Assembly: GCA_038496445.1 (NCBI GenBank)
Contig: JALMLS010000022.1
Coordinates: 1-64,000 of the forward strand
Source of the DNA: Trichosphaerium sp. ATCC 40318
Lineage: Eukaryota; Discosea; Flabellinia; Trichosidae
DNA: 64,000 nt
Direction of reading: 5' to 3'
Part shown: positions 46,309 through 57,219 of the stretch, one piece after another
Layout of the letters: each line of letters starts with the position of its first letter
How positions within the stretch are numbered: position 1 is the stretch's first letter
Made by a program: the position numbers and the translations under genes
Notes under the pieces: model-generated
Told to the model about the DNA's origin: nothing
The model's database searches: none
The model's input: only the letters and a program-made list of their open reading frames with translations

Positions 46309-47063
46309 AGTTATTGTAAATAAATACAACTTGATCAAAGAGGTGCTAAGCTATTTTGATTTGAATTCTTTTTTGAATGTGTTTTGACAGTTATTTTGCC
46401 TTTAACACTTTTAGTTGCAGAGGTGGGTTGTGAAAAGCTACTCTGCTAGAATATGCAACCTATCCCATAGGTGTATCTGGAAACAGCGTTATTTGTTTAG
46501 TGTCTTTTCGAATCTTAAAGCACTTGCTCTACTTCAACCGTTAATTTAAGTTACTTCAGTAAACTGCTGAAAGTATCAAAGCACTTGTACATGGACTTAC
46601 TATCTTCTATGTACCTTCAACAGCCTATCAACAACACATTAGGAGGGTACCTATATGGTATTGGTAATAGCAATCTATGCTGCGGAATGTTCAAACTTGA
46701 TCAAGCACCCTTTGTTAAATGAAATAAAACTAACTGATAGGACAAAACAGTACGCAATACAAAATATAGTTCACACTTTTGGGGTTTTTTGGGTCACCCA
46801 TAAGTTGTTGGGTTACATCTTAACGCCGATAAAATTTTACCTCAGACTTTTAGCAAGTAACATAGCTGTTGTGTGCTTTCTGATAGTGTTCAAGTATACG
46901 AAGTGATCTATTTTAATGGGTTTTTTTAGCCCTTTAAGTCCCAACAATGCCAAAGCTTTTCTATAAACCCTTGTCATAAATGCGAACTTTTAGGACAATC
47001 TTACAAGTGTAATCTAACACATAAAAGCAACTCCTTGACGTAACCAACAAAAATAGAGTTAAA
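46309..47063. other. Possible ligase relic and spacer
   Basis: Downstream of the truncated paralogue. Around 46430-46470 a faint C-E-K-L-L in one frame sits where the ligase E-K-Y-D-G exon would be, but stops follow at once, so this is only suggestive. A frame at 46655-46906 has no recognisable domain. Confidence 0.2.
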
Positions 47064-48204
47064 AATGGTAGAGTGGGATTGTGGTTGTGGCATGATTATC
47101 GTCATCGCATGTGCATCTTTAATTCCAGTTTGCCTTATTATCGGTACAATACGCCTATTTACAGTCTATTTTATACTTACTATACGTGTAAAGGTATACC
47201 AATGATAGTTGTTGGAAGCTTAGGGACGAATGAAACACCATTTTATGCGTACACAAAAGATATGTTTTATCTTAATCAGAATCTTACCAAACACTTGTTT
47301 TATAGCATTCCATTATGTCCTGTGACTGGTTCTCAAATGCGTACTTATGTATCTGTTCCTTTAACATCTCAAAATGCTGTATGCCCACCAGTCACAATAA
47401 CTGGTAAAAAATTCAAAGCCGCTTTCTTGTACCCAACTACCTCTGTAGCTCAAGGTACGTTCCCACAATCACTTTAGTACGAAAGCGTTCTTTGAGTTTT
47501 TTTAAAACCGTTGCACGTGTTGCGAGGAGGTATACATGTAAAACCCACAATCACGTCGTTAGATCAAAAAACCTGTTGTATCTAATACTTTAAGTAGGAC
47601 TAATTGATTCCAATATCAATGGCATAGAGGTAAAGAATATCACGCTAAATACGGGCGGAGATAAGGCAGGTAAGCAGCCGCACCATACAAATTTGAAAAT
47701 AACATTAGTTTTTTTTTTTGCAGACTCTAAGAGAAGTGTTATCAATCAGGGAACCGAGTTCACATATATTGACTCTAGAGTGCCTGGATGTTTATCAAAG
47801 AGCTGTATTCAGGCAGCTAATCAAGATTTTGGTACTCAGTCATTCAAGTCCGAGACTTACGATGTACATTTTGTGTTTTTTTCTACGTTTCGTGCCTTTC
47901 TCACTTTATTCAGTCACCAACAAATTTCACCTTGACTGTAACAATTGTCATGGATGGTAGCCAGACTTTTCAACCTCAGATATACATGCAAATGCGCAAG
48001 ACAGGTAATGATTTGCAACATCACAAAACGATTGTCTGTTTTCTGTATACTATTTTTTCTTTGGTTTCACGCACGCTAACTTCGTTTCTTTCAGGACTTT
48101 CCGCACTTCAAATAGCTGGGATTATATTTATACTATTACCTCTGTTTTTGTTATTCGGGATTTGCTTTTTTTTCTCGTCACAAGGCTGTAATTGCGGACT
48201 GTGA
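47064..48204 (+). CDS. Single-pass membrane protein with extracellular domain, family unknown
   Basis: Six exons join in phase, about 260 residues. The N terminus (M-V-E-W-D-C-G-C-G then M-I-I-V-I-A-C-A-S-L-I-P-V-C-L-I-I) is a signal anchor or signal peptide. The middle is beta-rich with paired Cys (L-C-P-V-T-G-S, V-C-P-P-V-T, P-G-C-L-S-K-S-C). The C terminus has a strong transmembrane helix (I-A-G-I-I-F-I-L-L-P-L-F-L-L-F-G-I-C-F) and a short tail ending C-N-C-G-L, whose Cys residues could be acylated. I do not recognise the family. A surface or secretory-pathway location is inference. Confidence 0.55.
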
Positions 48205-48585
48205 GGTGTCCAACCTTTGTTGATTAATAGAACCTAATAAAATAGTCTTTTACATGTACGTTAAGTTTTATAACGTCTGTTGTACTACTGTTACATACCA
48301 TGTACATATCACGTGCTAACATAACCATTCATTGTTACAATCTATAAACAACGTACCTTCTATCTTTCGTTACTTGTATGATTGTGTTTCTTGAGAACTA
48401 CACTTCGTAAATCATTATTCTGATTGCACACGTATGAGCAACAGTATCTGCCTTTTAGGCTTTGTATCAGAGCTAATATCTTCAGTATTGCTTATGCCTT
48501 GACATAGGCTTAAACGCACAGACTCTACCACGTTTTTTTTCACGTGTTAATTTTGGGTTAAAGATTCTGCCAAACATGATCTAAG
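48205..48585. other. Flank of the TRIM insertion
   Basis: About 380 bases with CACGTG at 48309 and 48541. The minus strand next to 48585 continues the frame interrupted by the TRIM for eight codons, including the one in the duplicated TAAG, to a TAA (see findings). Confidence 0.35.
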
Positions 48586-48676
48586 TGTAAGGAGTAAATA
48601 ATGTAACTTAATGTACATGAGCTCACTTAGGGCAGAATAAATTAGTTGATATCACGTGACGGTTTTAGTCTTTACA
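48586..48676 (+). repeat. Left LTR of the TRIM
   Basis: 91 bases, identical to 49000-49090. It contains one TCACGTGA palindrome (about 48654-48661) and the TG...CA ends typical of LTRs. Confidence 0.9.
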
Positions 48677-48679
48677 TTT

Positions 48680-48705
48680 TGGCGACAGACGCGTAGATTT
48701 GAACC
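48680..48705 (+). other. Primer-binding site of the TRIM with T-loop complement
   Basis: Three bases after the LTR, tggcgacag matches the complement of a tRNA 3' end in CCA. Ten to twenty bases further, gatttgaacc (48696-48705) is the complement of a tRNA T loop (ggttcaaatc). The spacing between them is one base longer than in most tRNAs. Confidence 0.65.
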
Positions 48706-48834
48706 ATGTCTAAACGGGGAAGTAAAAAGGAGAAGAAATCAATTTATGTACCTAAGAAAAAGCAAGATGATATTGAAAAGGAGATGTTAGAAGAGAAAGA
48801 AGTGTTTAAAAGAGAGAGGCGTTTACGAGACTAG
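48706..48834 (+). CDS. 42-residue highly charged frame inside the TRIM
   Basis: The ATG at 48706 directly follows the primer-binding site. The product is Lys/Glu/Arg-rich (M-S-K-R-G-S-K-K-E-K-K-S then K-K-K-Q-D-D-I-E-K-E) and ends with TAG. It may be a remnant of a gag-like leader or of a captured host gene. No nucleic-acid-binding motif beyond charge is seen. Confidence 0.4.
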   Translation: MSKRGSKKEKKSIYVPKKKQDDIEKEMLEEKEVFKRERRLRD

Positions 48835-48999
48835 ATATAAATTGACCTCCATATTTATGGTTTAATGGTTGCTAAGGGTTTCCAATATCTCAGTCAAGTA
48901 AACAGCAAAGATAGAATTACGTGAACCAAAGAGTCATCTAAAACTGATGGAGTTCAACACTCTCACGTGAGGACACGCTCTAAAGAAAGAGGGGAGTTA

Positions 49000-49090
49000 T
49001 GTAAGGAGTAAATAATGTAACTTAATGTACATGAGCTCACTTAGGGCAGAATAAATTAGTTGATATCACGTGACGGTTTTAGTCTTTACA
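49000..49090 (+). repeat. Right LTR of the TRIM
   Basis: Identical to 48586-48676. Read on the minus strand it supplies the stop (TAA) that now ends the neighbouring frame. Confidence 0.9.
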
Positions 49091-49363
49091 TAAGCTACTT
49101 TCTTTTCCAGTGTTGTAAGTGAACCTTCCTTTTATCAATAATCCTAGCCAATTCCATTCCTGAAATCTATTTTCTTCTGTTCCACGAAATTCGCCTGAAA
49201 ATTGCGATATTTCACACCCAAAACGTCTTTCTTCAAACGATTGGTGTAATGAAGCTTGCAATATACAAATGATCGTTCTAAAGTAAGCAATAGTACTATT
49301 TAAGCGTTCATAACAATCGTTTGCTTCAAAACAAGTATAAAGCTCCTCTACCGCGTTGAAACG
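49079..49363 (-). pseudogene. Exon-like frame truncated by the TRIM
   Basis: A minus-strand frame of about 95 codons with no Met begins after an AG acceptor at 49364. It reads E-E-L-Y-T-C-F-E-A-N, F-E-E-R-R-F-G-C-E-I and F-Q-E-W-N-W-L-G-L-L. It leaves host sequence at T-G-K-E-S-S-L and ends C-K-D-stop inside the LTR. I do not recognise the family. Upstream exons would overlap the actin gene, so this is likely a gene fragment, although a chance antisense frame is possible. Confidence 0.35.
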
Positions 49364-49388
49364 CTAAGAAGATTCTAATAATACGTAG

Positions 49389-50934
49389 TGCATACAATTG
49401 TTATTGATAATGGTTCAGGAGTATGTAAAGTAGGCTTTGGAGGTGAAGATGCTCCAAGAGATATAATACAAACCGTTGTAGGACGTCCTCGCGTCCATAA
49501 CAAATCACACAACGCAAAATGTACAACATGCGTTCACTTGACTTTTTTTTCACCATTTTTTTTCTTTCGAGGTTCGATCACGTGCTAGTCGTACTTTCAC
49601 TAGTCAGCTTCAAGCTGTTTTGTAACCAAATATACTTGCAACCCAGCAGTCTTTTGTAAATTTCACTCACCACGTGTAAACCTAACCTCCATACTATTTT
49701 TGTGTTTTGTCAGAACTTTCAGCTTTTTTATTTGTTTTCTAATTAATTGTTGATAGCAAAAGAGTATGTTGGAGCAGAAGCTATAAAGAATGCTCCTTTT
49801 ATTGATCTGGTTCGACCAAAAGAAAAGGGTATAATAAACGACTGGGATGCTATGGAAAAGATATGGTCTCATTGTTTTTATAACTCTATTGGTGTAGCTC
49901 CAGAAGACTGTAAAGTACTGATATCAGAAAACGTGATGGAAGCAAAAAATAACAGGTATGCTATATAAAAATATCACATGATTAGCATCTATCAACTACC
50001 ACCTGCATAAGTGTAATACTAAAGACGTTTGACTGACTGTTTTCTCTCAGAGAAAGAACTGTTGAAATCATGTTTGAGACATTTCAAATACCGGCTTGCT
50101 TTATTGCTATATCATCTGTTCTATCAATGTATGCTTGTGGTACTACTACAGCTTTGATAGTAGAGTCTGGTGATGGTGTAACAAATATTTTTCCTTGTTG
50201 GTGGGGATATACATTCAAAAATGCCATGATCTCTGTTCCTTATGGCGGAAGTAATGTTACAGACCTTCTTATGAAGAAATTACAGTCTTCCGACAATACG
50301 TTATCTTTAAATAGAGAAAGAGCACGAGATATAAAGGAGAAAACGTCATATGTCGCATTAGACTATGAGAAAGAGATGAAAGATGTTAAAGAAAAAAGTT
50401 ACACACTTCCAAATGGTAAAGTTATAAAACTTGGCTCTGAGCTTTTTGAAGCCAGTGAGGCCATGTTTAATCCTCAGCTGATTGGAATGGATATTCCTGG
50501 TGTTGATGATCTAGTTATTGAATGTGTAACCAAATGTGATATTGATTGTAGAAGAGTACATCGCACAACACATTTACTTTATTTTCATTTTTTTAGTCTT
50601 GTTTTTTTTAACTAAATTAGGGGTTGTACAATAACATTGTTCTTTCTGGTGGTAATACTATGACGAATGGATTTAGAGAACGTCTTTATAGAGGTGTGAA
50701 ACAACATGCTCCAGAAAGAGCACGTGTTGTTACAGTAGCACCTCCTGAGCGCAAATATTCTACATGGATTGGTGGATCAATTGTGGCGTCTTTGTCATCA
50801 GGATACTCCTATAATGTTTGGTAAGCGTTTACTTGTCTGATAAGGCGCTCACTCTTATTATTAAATTAAGGATTAAGAAAGCAGAGTATGAAGAAAGAGG
50901 TCCTAATGTTGCTTTTGCTAAGTGTTTCTATTGA
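49389..50934 (+). CDS. Divergent actin-family protein
   Basis: Exons joined in phase give nearly a full actin of about 360 residues. The first phosphate loop is intact ([18 protein letters not shown]), as is the second (E-S-G-D-G-V-T). [15 protein letters not shown] is conserved and the end A-K-C-F-Y extends the usual K-C-F by one residue. The DNase-I-binding loop is basic and unlike normal actin (V-H-N-K-S-H-N-A-K in place of the H-Q-G-V-M-V-G-M-G region). The subdomain 3-4 stretch ([11 protein letters not shown]) is also divergent. ATP binding is expected, but filament contacts are altered. The N-terminal exon was not found. It may be a specialised actin or orphan actin-related protein. Confidence 0.75.
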
Positions 50935-51462
50935 GCTTTTACTTACATAAAATAAAACCTGTTTCCACCACAAGTAAAGGAAGTGTTAAGTTTTCGCAAT
51001 CTATTCTACGAGCTGATTTTGCTTCATTAGCCTTTTAAACAACTGTTAGTAGTGATTTGGAGCAGTTTGAGGCCAAAAAAGAAGGCACTCGCAGTGTAAC
51101 AATAAAAATGTAGCTGTATTACTTTTAAATGCTGTTTTTGGCGTTTTTGTACAGTAGAGAGCCATGTAAGAGTATTGTTACACCAAGTATTGCTTTCCCA
51201 GTTAAGCGGGGTTTAAAAAAACCAAAACACACTCTAATAGCCCCTCATGACATCAAATAACCACATACAAGCGTTTAACATACCTATTGCAACGATGAGA
51301 CAATGTATTTCATGTAAAGCAGTAGGAGGATCAATTAAACACCTAAAACACCAAGTATTGCATTGTGTGGGCAAAAAAAGGCAGCAGAGCTTTATTCTAT
51401 GCACGACATTTTTACAAATTCAAAGAATCATAAGTTATGTATCACCTAACAAAAGAGGAGCT
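50935..51462. other. Intergenic 3' of actin, nothing firm
   Basis: Low-complexity sequence and a frame at 51247-51519 with one C-x-x-C (R-Q-C-I-S-C-K) and no identified domain. The frame runs across the left arm of the inverted-repeat element. Confidence 0.3.
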
Positions 51463-52813
51463 AGGGACGATTTTTGTATGCAGTTCACACCTCTCATATT
51501 AATGATTTTGCGTATGTGAAGGTACTCCTAGAATGGCTAGCTCCATTGTTAAGATCTAAGTGTAAAATAAATTATTTACTATTTTACGAGTTTTTTTGTG
51601 GTTTTTGTTTTGACTTAACTAAAAAAGCACCAACTGAGCTTCACTGAGCACAAACAGATGATTCAAGGCTTGTGTCACCATATAAAGTGCTTGAAATGCA
51701 ATTCACGGGTTATTGGCAAAAACAGAGCATATGCTACCAAAATACGAGGCCGTTTCTATAAAGTACCTGCAAATGACGTTTATCGCACGGAAAACGCTGA
51801 AAACGTTAGTTTGAGGCATAAAGAATGAAAGAAAAGCGAGTTCCCAAAATTAACAATTACACAAGCTTTGACAAGCGTTTAAATTACAGAAGTGTCACCT
51901 AATGCTATTTGTCATGTATTGAGATTAGTTTTAAGCTTGTCGAGCCTTGTGTAATTGATAAATTCCAATATTCTGTACTAGTGGACACTAAGCGATTTTT
52001 GGAATTAAATACCTCAAGAGCTAATTGACCATCCCACACTTTTCATAGTGATAGTCAATATGTGTGGTATTACACAGTGTAATTTATAGCAATAGTTGAT
52101 GGAGTGTAGTGACACAGTTTCTTTGAACCTGTTTTTGGTAAATCCTGAAGCATCTCCATTCGAAAACTAAGTTCTGTCTCTAAAACCCCTCTAATGGTAA
52201 ATCATAATTACATCAAGCTTTGTGGCTATCTGATGCAATAAAGTACGCAAGCAAGAGTGAGTTTTTTGACATTTTCATGTAAATATTATGTTCAACAACT
52301 TCTTTGAAAAAGAAACCTCTGTATTTTGATACCAAAATTATCAAATACGCTATAACTGTGCTTAAGTACATCATGATTTATTGAGCACCTGACACCAAAA
52401 GGAAACATTTGAAAAAGGTTTTTGTGGGTTAGAATGATTGTTCAAAAGAACGACCAATTGACAACAATCAGGTATAGAGACAGGTGACGATAGCTTTATG
52501 TGGTACACTGAAAGTGATAAAAAATGCATTAAACGAAAGAATGTAATCCTTACTCATCATAATGTAAAAGACTTACCTGCAAAACATGGTGGTGGTAGAG
52601 GATAAGAATATGATCCCAAGCAGAAATAACTCAGTTTTAGTTTCAATGAAATAGTTGATTGAAGCACACTATTAATTACCAGCAAGTTCTGGTTAATAAA
52701 TATTATAGACACATATGTGTTCTGAAGTATACTCAAAAATTGGACATAAATAACGTTTTTGAGGTGTCCTAGAATTTTTTTGAAAGTGTGAACTGCTTAC
52801 AAAAATCGTCCCT
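51463..52813. mobile_element. Possible decayed DNA transposon bounded by 28-base inverted repeats
   Basis: Bases 51463-51490 and 52786-52813 are reverse complements with one mismatch (agggacgatttttgt...). Between them, plus-strand blocks look like broken coding sequence: H-I-K-C-L-K-C-N-S-R near 51685 and S-F-M-W-Y-T-E-S-D near 52500, with stops in between. No target-site duplication is evident and no transposase family is recognised. Confidence 0.35.
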
Positions 52814-53394
52814 TTGCGTAAAATGCAAAGTGTAACCTTAAGTATACAGACGGAGAAGAGGAAATTGTTAATTTGCTGAAGGAACATTTGACTTTTATGC
52901 CAAGTGAGCTGCATCTGCTTGGGTTATGTGTAGGGCCTATTTACAGCTAAATAAAGTAGTTTAGTAACACGGAAGGGTTTTTAAAGTATTATTTTTAGAC
53001 AATGATTGTTTATTGCTCAAATACTCCATTTACGCGTAGAAATCGCCATGTAATGTAGTTTAAGCAGTTTTTATTGCTTTTATCCTTTTTTATACGAGTG
53101 CCGTATTTTGCAGCATTTAAATGGTACAGCACACCTTAGCACTACTGTTTACATCCGTCTAGTACAAAACTAGCTCGTAGAATAGATTGGATAAACTTAA
53201 CATTTCCTTTGACGTAAAAAATTCAATGAGAATAGAACCAAAACAAGCAATTTCTTCTAAATACGGGACACATTACTATGAATACGCAAACCAAATTATA
53301 AGCAAAGGTACAGTTATGTCAAACAGTGTCAGTAATACAACTTCGTGAAGACATCGTGACTTAATTCACATTACAACTTTCTAAGCACTCCAAA
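52814..53394. other. Spacer before the beta-helix gene
   Basis: About 580 bases with no frame or repeat that I can support. Confidence 0.3.
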
Positions 53395-56300
53395 ATGCGG
53401 TTAACACTTTTCCTACTTGCTTTAATTTGTATTTCTACATGCCAGCAGTACTACGTATCTACAACAGGCACATCTATACATCGAAATTCGCTATTTAACA
53501 CGTGATAAAAGGCAACGACAATAACGATGGTTCTAAGGGATCACCTTGGGCGTCTCTAGCGCGATGTTTGAAACAAATAGCGTATGCACATACCTAACCA
53601 ACTCAAAGCGGTGGTTCTCATTGTTAAATCAAGGTCTCTAAAGAGCAAGAACAAGGCCAACATTCTCAAAACCGCGGTAACGTTCAACATCGAGAAAGGT
53701 CACATTAATGTACAAGCGCTATAACTTCTAACACTATCGTACTAGGTACTTATTATCAAACTACACCGTTAGTGTTCAACTCTTCTATCTCTGGAAGCGA
53801 ACAAGGTAAAGAAAACGCTGTAAGCTTTAGATAGTTAGTTCGTTCTAGCACCTATATCGTTCGTTGGTGACAGTAGTGGTGATGTCATTGTGAGTGGTGG
53901 TGTCCAGGTTAAGGATTGGAAGCTAGTTGGTAGTAACACATGGGAAGCGCACGTGACACAAAACGATGTTAGACAAATGTGGATAAACGGTAAGACGAAA
54001 ATCCTTCCCTGACTTTCGAATTCGCTTACAACTTGCTTATCAGGACAAAGAAGAAAGCGTGTAAACTGTGGTATCATGACATACGATCACTTTGAGTCTA
54101 TATCTGGTCAGCAGCAACCATTAGTAAACTCAAGACTAACGAAAGAGTAAAGGTGATCATGCTTTTGAGCTAGTTTCAAAAGATGACCTTCCAAGCACTA
54201 CAGATACTGGAATTGAGGTAACACAAGGATAATATAATAACATTACAATACTAACCCGCTATGCTTAGATGGTAGTGTATCAGTATTGGTACATGAACGC
54301 TTAACACTTTTTTTTTGACATTGTTTTTTGAAGGACTTCCTCATATCATCAAGTATCTTCAATTGATGGAAAGAATGTTAAAGTAGCAAACCCTATGTAT
54401 GCTCCATACACTGCATCAGCCAGCGGTCATAGGTTCTACTTGGGTACGTCGCCAATGAATGGATTATTTGGCAGTCTGTATTTCTTAATGATTTCCTTTA
54501 GAAAACGTGAAGTCTTGTCTAACTAATTCTCCTGGTTCTTTCCATTTCGACAAGTACATCTAAACTGCATTGTGTATTTTGATAATTATAACGCTTTTAT
54601 TACTAGAAATACTCATATTGTTACTTACCATGCAAATGCTGGAGAAGACTTAACAAAACTGAACGTTGTACTTCCTTCTTTGACTGAGATTTTAACATCA
54701 ATGGGAGATGCTACCTCGAATCAATTTGTAGATTATGTCACTGTACCAATATTGTTATTTTGCTATCACCATTCACATAGTTGTAGTTTGATGGAATAAC
54801 ATTCAGCCACAGTGCAGGTAAGTCAAAGAAAATCATCAGAATCTTCAGCCATGTTTTTTTCTCATATCCAAAAACTAGCCGATATGTCATCGTGTTTGAC
54901 TAAAGATTCAACATGCAATGGACAATCTGCTTCTTTTGTGAATACAGCAACAGTTCAGTAAGCTATATAAAACGAGATTATTATAATTAACAAGTACCCA
55001 AGCCTCACAGCATCACGATATTGGCAGTTTAAAAATGTCGAAATTTCAGCAACAGGTACTTGCTTATACTTTCAAAAGAGCTGCCAACATCATTTTAAAT
55101 AGGAGGATACGCTCTATGGTTCACAGCTGGGAGCAAAAATAACGTAGTTTCACATTGCCACATGAATGATTTGGGCGCTGGAGGTATAAGGATCGGTGTG
55201 CCTCAACATGGTCTGGAACCATCAGAACCTCTTATTGCAACAAACAATTCTGTCAGTGATTCATTCTTGTTCATGTAGTTCTGATGGCGGTAGAATGGTG
55301 GTCATATTTATCAAGCGGGAACAGGCATATTAATGCAACTAGCATCATCATGCGCTCTGGAGCACAACGAAATAAGGTACTCAAAACTTGTTTTCTACTC
55401 AACTCTTTTTTTCCTTTAATCGTGTCATCGCAGATACTTTTCTTACACTGGAATATCAGCCGGATGGACATGGGGTTATGAAGCAACAAGCTGTCATACA
55501 AACAAAATAAGGCAAGGGTTTTTTTTGACTTTAATGTGGAATTGTTTCTTTTGTGATATTTTTCGTGTTGTTAGTCCATAGTTTTTGTTCACGTGCTTAT
55601 TTCTATTTTTAGTTACAATCTCATACATCACATTGGTTTAGGATGTATGCATTTTACAATGAATCAAGTGTTTAAATTAATATTTTACCATTAGTGTTGT
55701 CTGATATGGGATGTGTTTATCATCTAGGTACGTTCCGGTTATCCTTTTTTTTATAGCTCCTCTATTGTTTCGTTCTATTCACAAATCAAAACAACACCAA
55801 GCCATTGGCATTTTATTCATTCCGTTATTGTCATACGTTACAGGTTGACCTGAAACGATAAGACTGGATACAAAGGCTTTGAGCTAGATATTTACAAAGT
55901 TTTTAGGAAGGTCTCCTGGAACCATCATCAACAATAACGTCTGTCATGATGTTAACAGCTATGGCTACGGGTGAGTATGCTTGAATATTTTTCTGCAGTA
56001 TTACCATTAAACTAACACTAATCTAGTGCGTGGGGATACTACATGGACGAGGGGTACGTAATGTTTTCTTTGTGTATTTGTTTGCAATACTAATGTTCCA
56101 ACTGGTCTTCTAATGTTACCATTACGAACAATATTGTGTATCATTCAAAGAGTGCAGGATTACATCAACATTATGGAACAAACAATAATATTGTTAACAA
56201 CATATTTGCATTTCCAGCATACAGCAAATAGTAAGTTAGCTTTTTTTCTCAACTTCTTTCGTTTCTGGTTTTTGAATGAAAAACTTCTTTCTTGCTGTGT

Positions 56301-56913
56301 CTTTTGGGTACTATCTAAAACCATAGTACACTAATATACTGATAGTTCTTGCGGAAAAGTTCCATATTGCATTCAAGCAGCTATAAGAACAGATCCACCT
56401 GATCCTCCATCACCACATTCAGCGAATTCATTCACGTTTGAGAGAAATATTGTATACATCGCAAATGGTTCGAAAATGAACTGTTGTACAAGCCATTCTA
56501 AAAGTTTTTTTTGTAGGCACTCTATTTCATTCAAACAAAGATAAAGCTTTTGGAAATACAACATTTGATAGTAACACATACTGGAGTACTATTAACCATG
56601 ACAAGTTGATGTTTCCTCCAACTCAAGTGCGATTTATTGTCTATGTTGCTTCTATCATTCACACCTAATAATGTATAGCATCCAATTACTTTTACGCAAT
56701 GGCAGAACGAAGGGCAAGATAAACACTCCATTCTAGCTGACCCTGAGTTCACAAATGTTGGTAAGATCACAGGCAAAAGTTAAATAAAATATTCTAATGT
56801 ACTTTTTAGGCAATTTGGATTTTGATCATTTATCTAAAACATCACCTGCTCTTGCACGTGGATTTAAACCAATAGACTCTTCTACTGTAGGACCTCGCAA
56901 ATCTTACAAATAA
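53395..56913 (+). CDS. Secreted right-handed beta-helix protein (glycosidase or lyase-like fold)
   Basis: More than a dozen short exons. The signal peptide M-R-L-T-L-F-L-L-A-L-I-C-I-S-T-C leads to Q-Q-Y-Y-V-S-T-T-G-T. G-N-D-N-N-D-G-S-K-G-S-P-W-A-S-L follows, which is the usual entry of secreted beta-helix proteins. Later blocks V-I-V-S-G-G-V-Q-V-K-D-W, H-R-F-Y-L-E-N-V-K-S and the end S-P-A-L-A-R-G-F-K-P-I-D match bacterial and eukaryotic parallel-beta-helix polysaccharide enzymes. The specific substrate cannot be told. A role in wall or matrix polysaccharide turnover is inference. Not every exon join was checked. Confidence 0.65.
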
Positions 56914-57114
56914 ATATCAGGCAGTTGGGTAAAAACTTATCCATTCCAACCACTTGACACCCCATAAAAACGTAGCACAACATGATTTTATAAAAGCACA
57001 GCCACTTTTTTGATTGAACTTGATCAAATTTAGGGTATTAAAATACGTTACCAGTGTTTATACGCTCAAAAAGGTAATGGAGCGCTTAGTTGATTGAATG
57101 ACAATGTGGTACAT

Positions 57115-57144
57115 GAAATAGAGAGTGATTGTGTAACATAATTA
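57115..57144 (+). repeat. 30-base element shared with 22744-22773
   Basis: Identical over 30 bases to 22744-22773, again downstream of a gene (about 200 bases after the beta-helix stop) and in that gene's sense orientation. An overlapping palindrome aacataattatgtt can form a hairpin. Confidence 0.7.
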
Positions 57145-57219
57145 TGTTCATCACAATAATTAGAAAAGTAAAAAGATTCAGATTCAACTCATTTTGTTTC
57201 TTTGTTATATTTACACTAC

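Larger units (their letters stand above)
48586..49090 (+). mobile_element. TRIM: miniature non-autonomous LTR retroelement, complete
   Basis: A 505-base element bounded by two identical 91-base direct repeats that start TGTAA and end TTACA. It is flanked by a 4-base target-site duplication TAAG (48582-48585 and 49091-49094). A primer-binding site follows the left LTR, and a purine tract (48982-48996, aaagaaagaggggag) precedes the right LTR by three bases. It has no gag-pol, only a 42-residue frame. Identical LTRs imply a recent insertion. It must rely on enzymes from an autonomous relative elsewhere. Confidence 0.88.

Noticed and set aside
46420-46480. Ligase motif I relic (C-E-K-L-L) downstream of the truncated paralogue
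   Set aside because: Only a few residues match and stops follow at once. Kept as a hint in the spacer note but not called as a feature.
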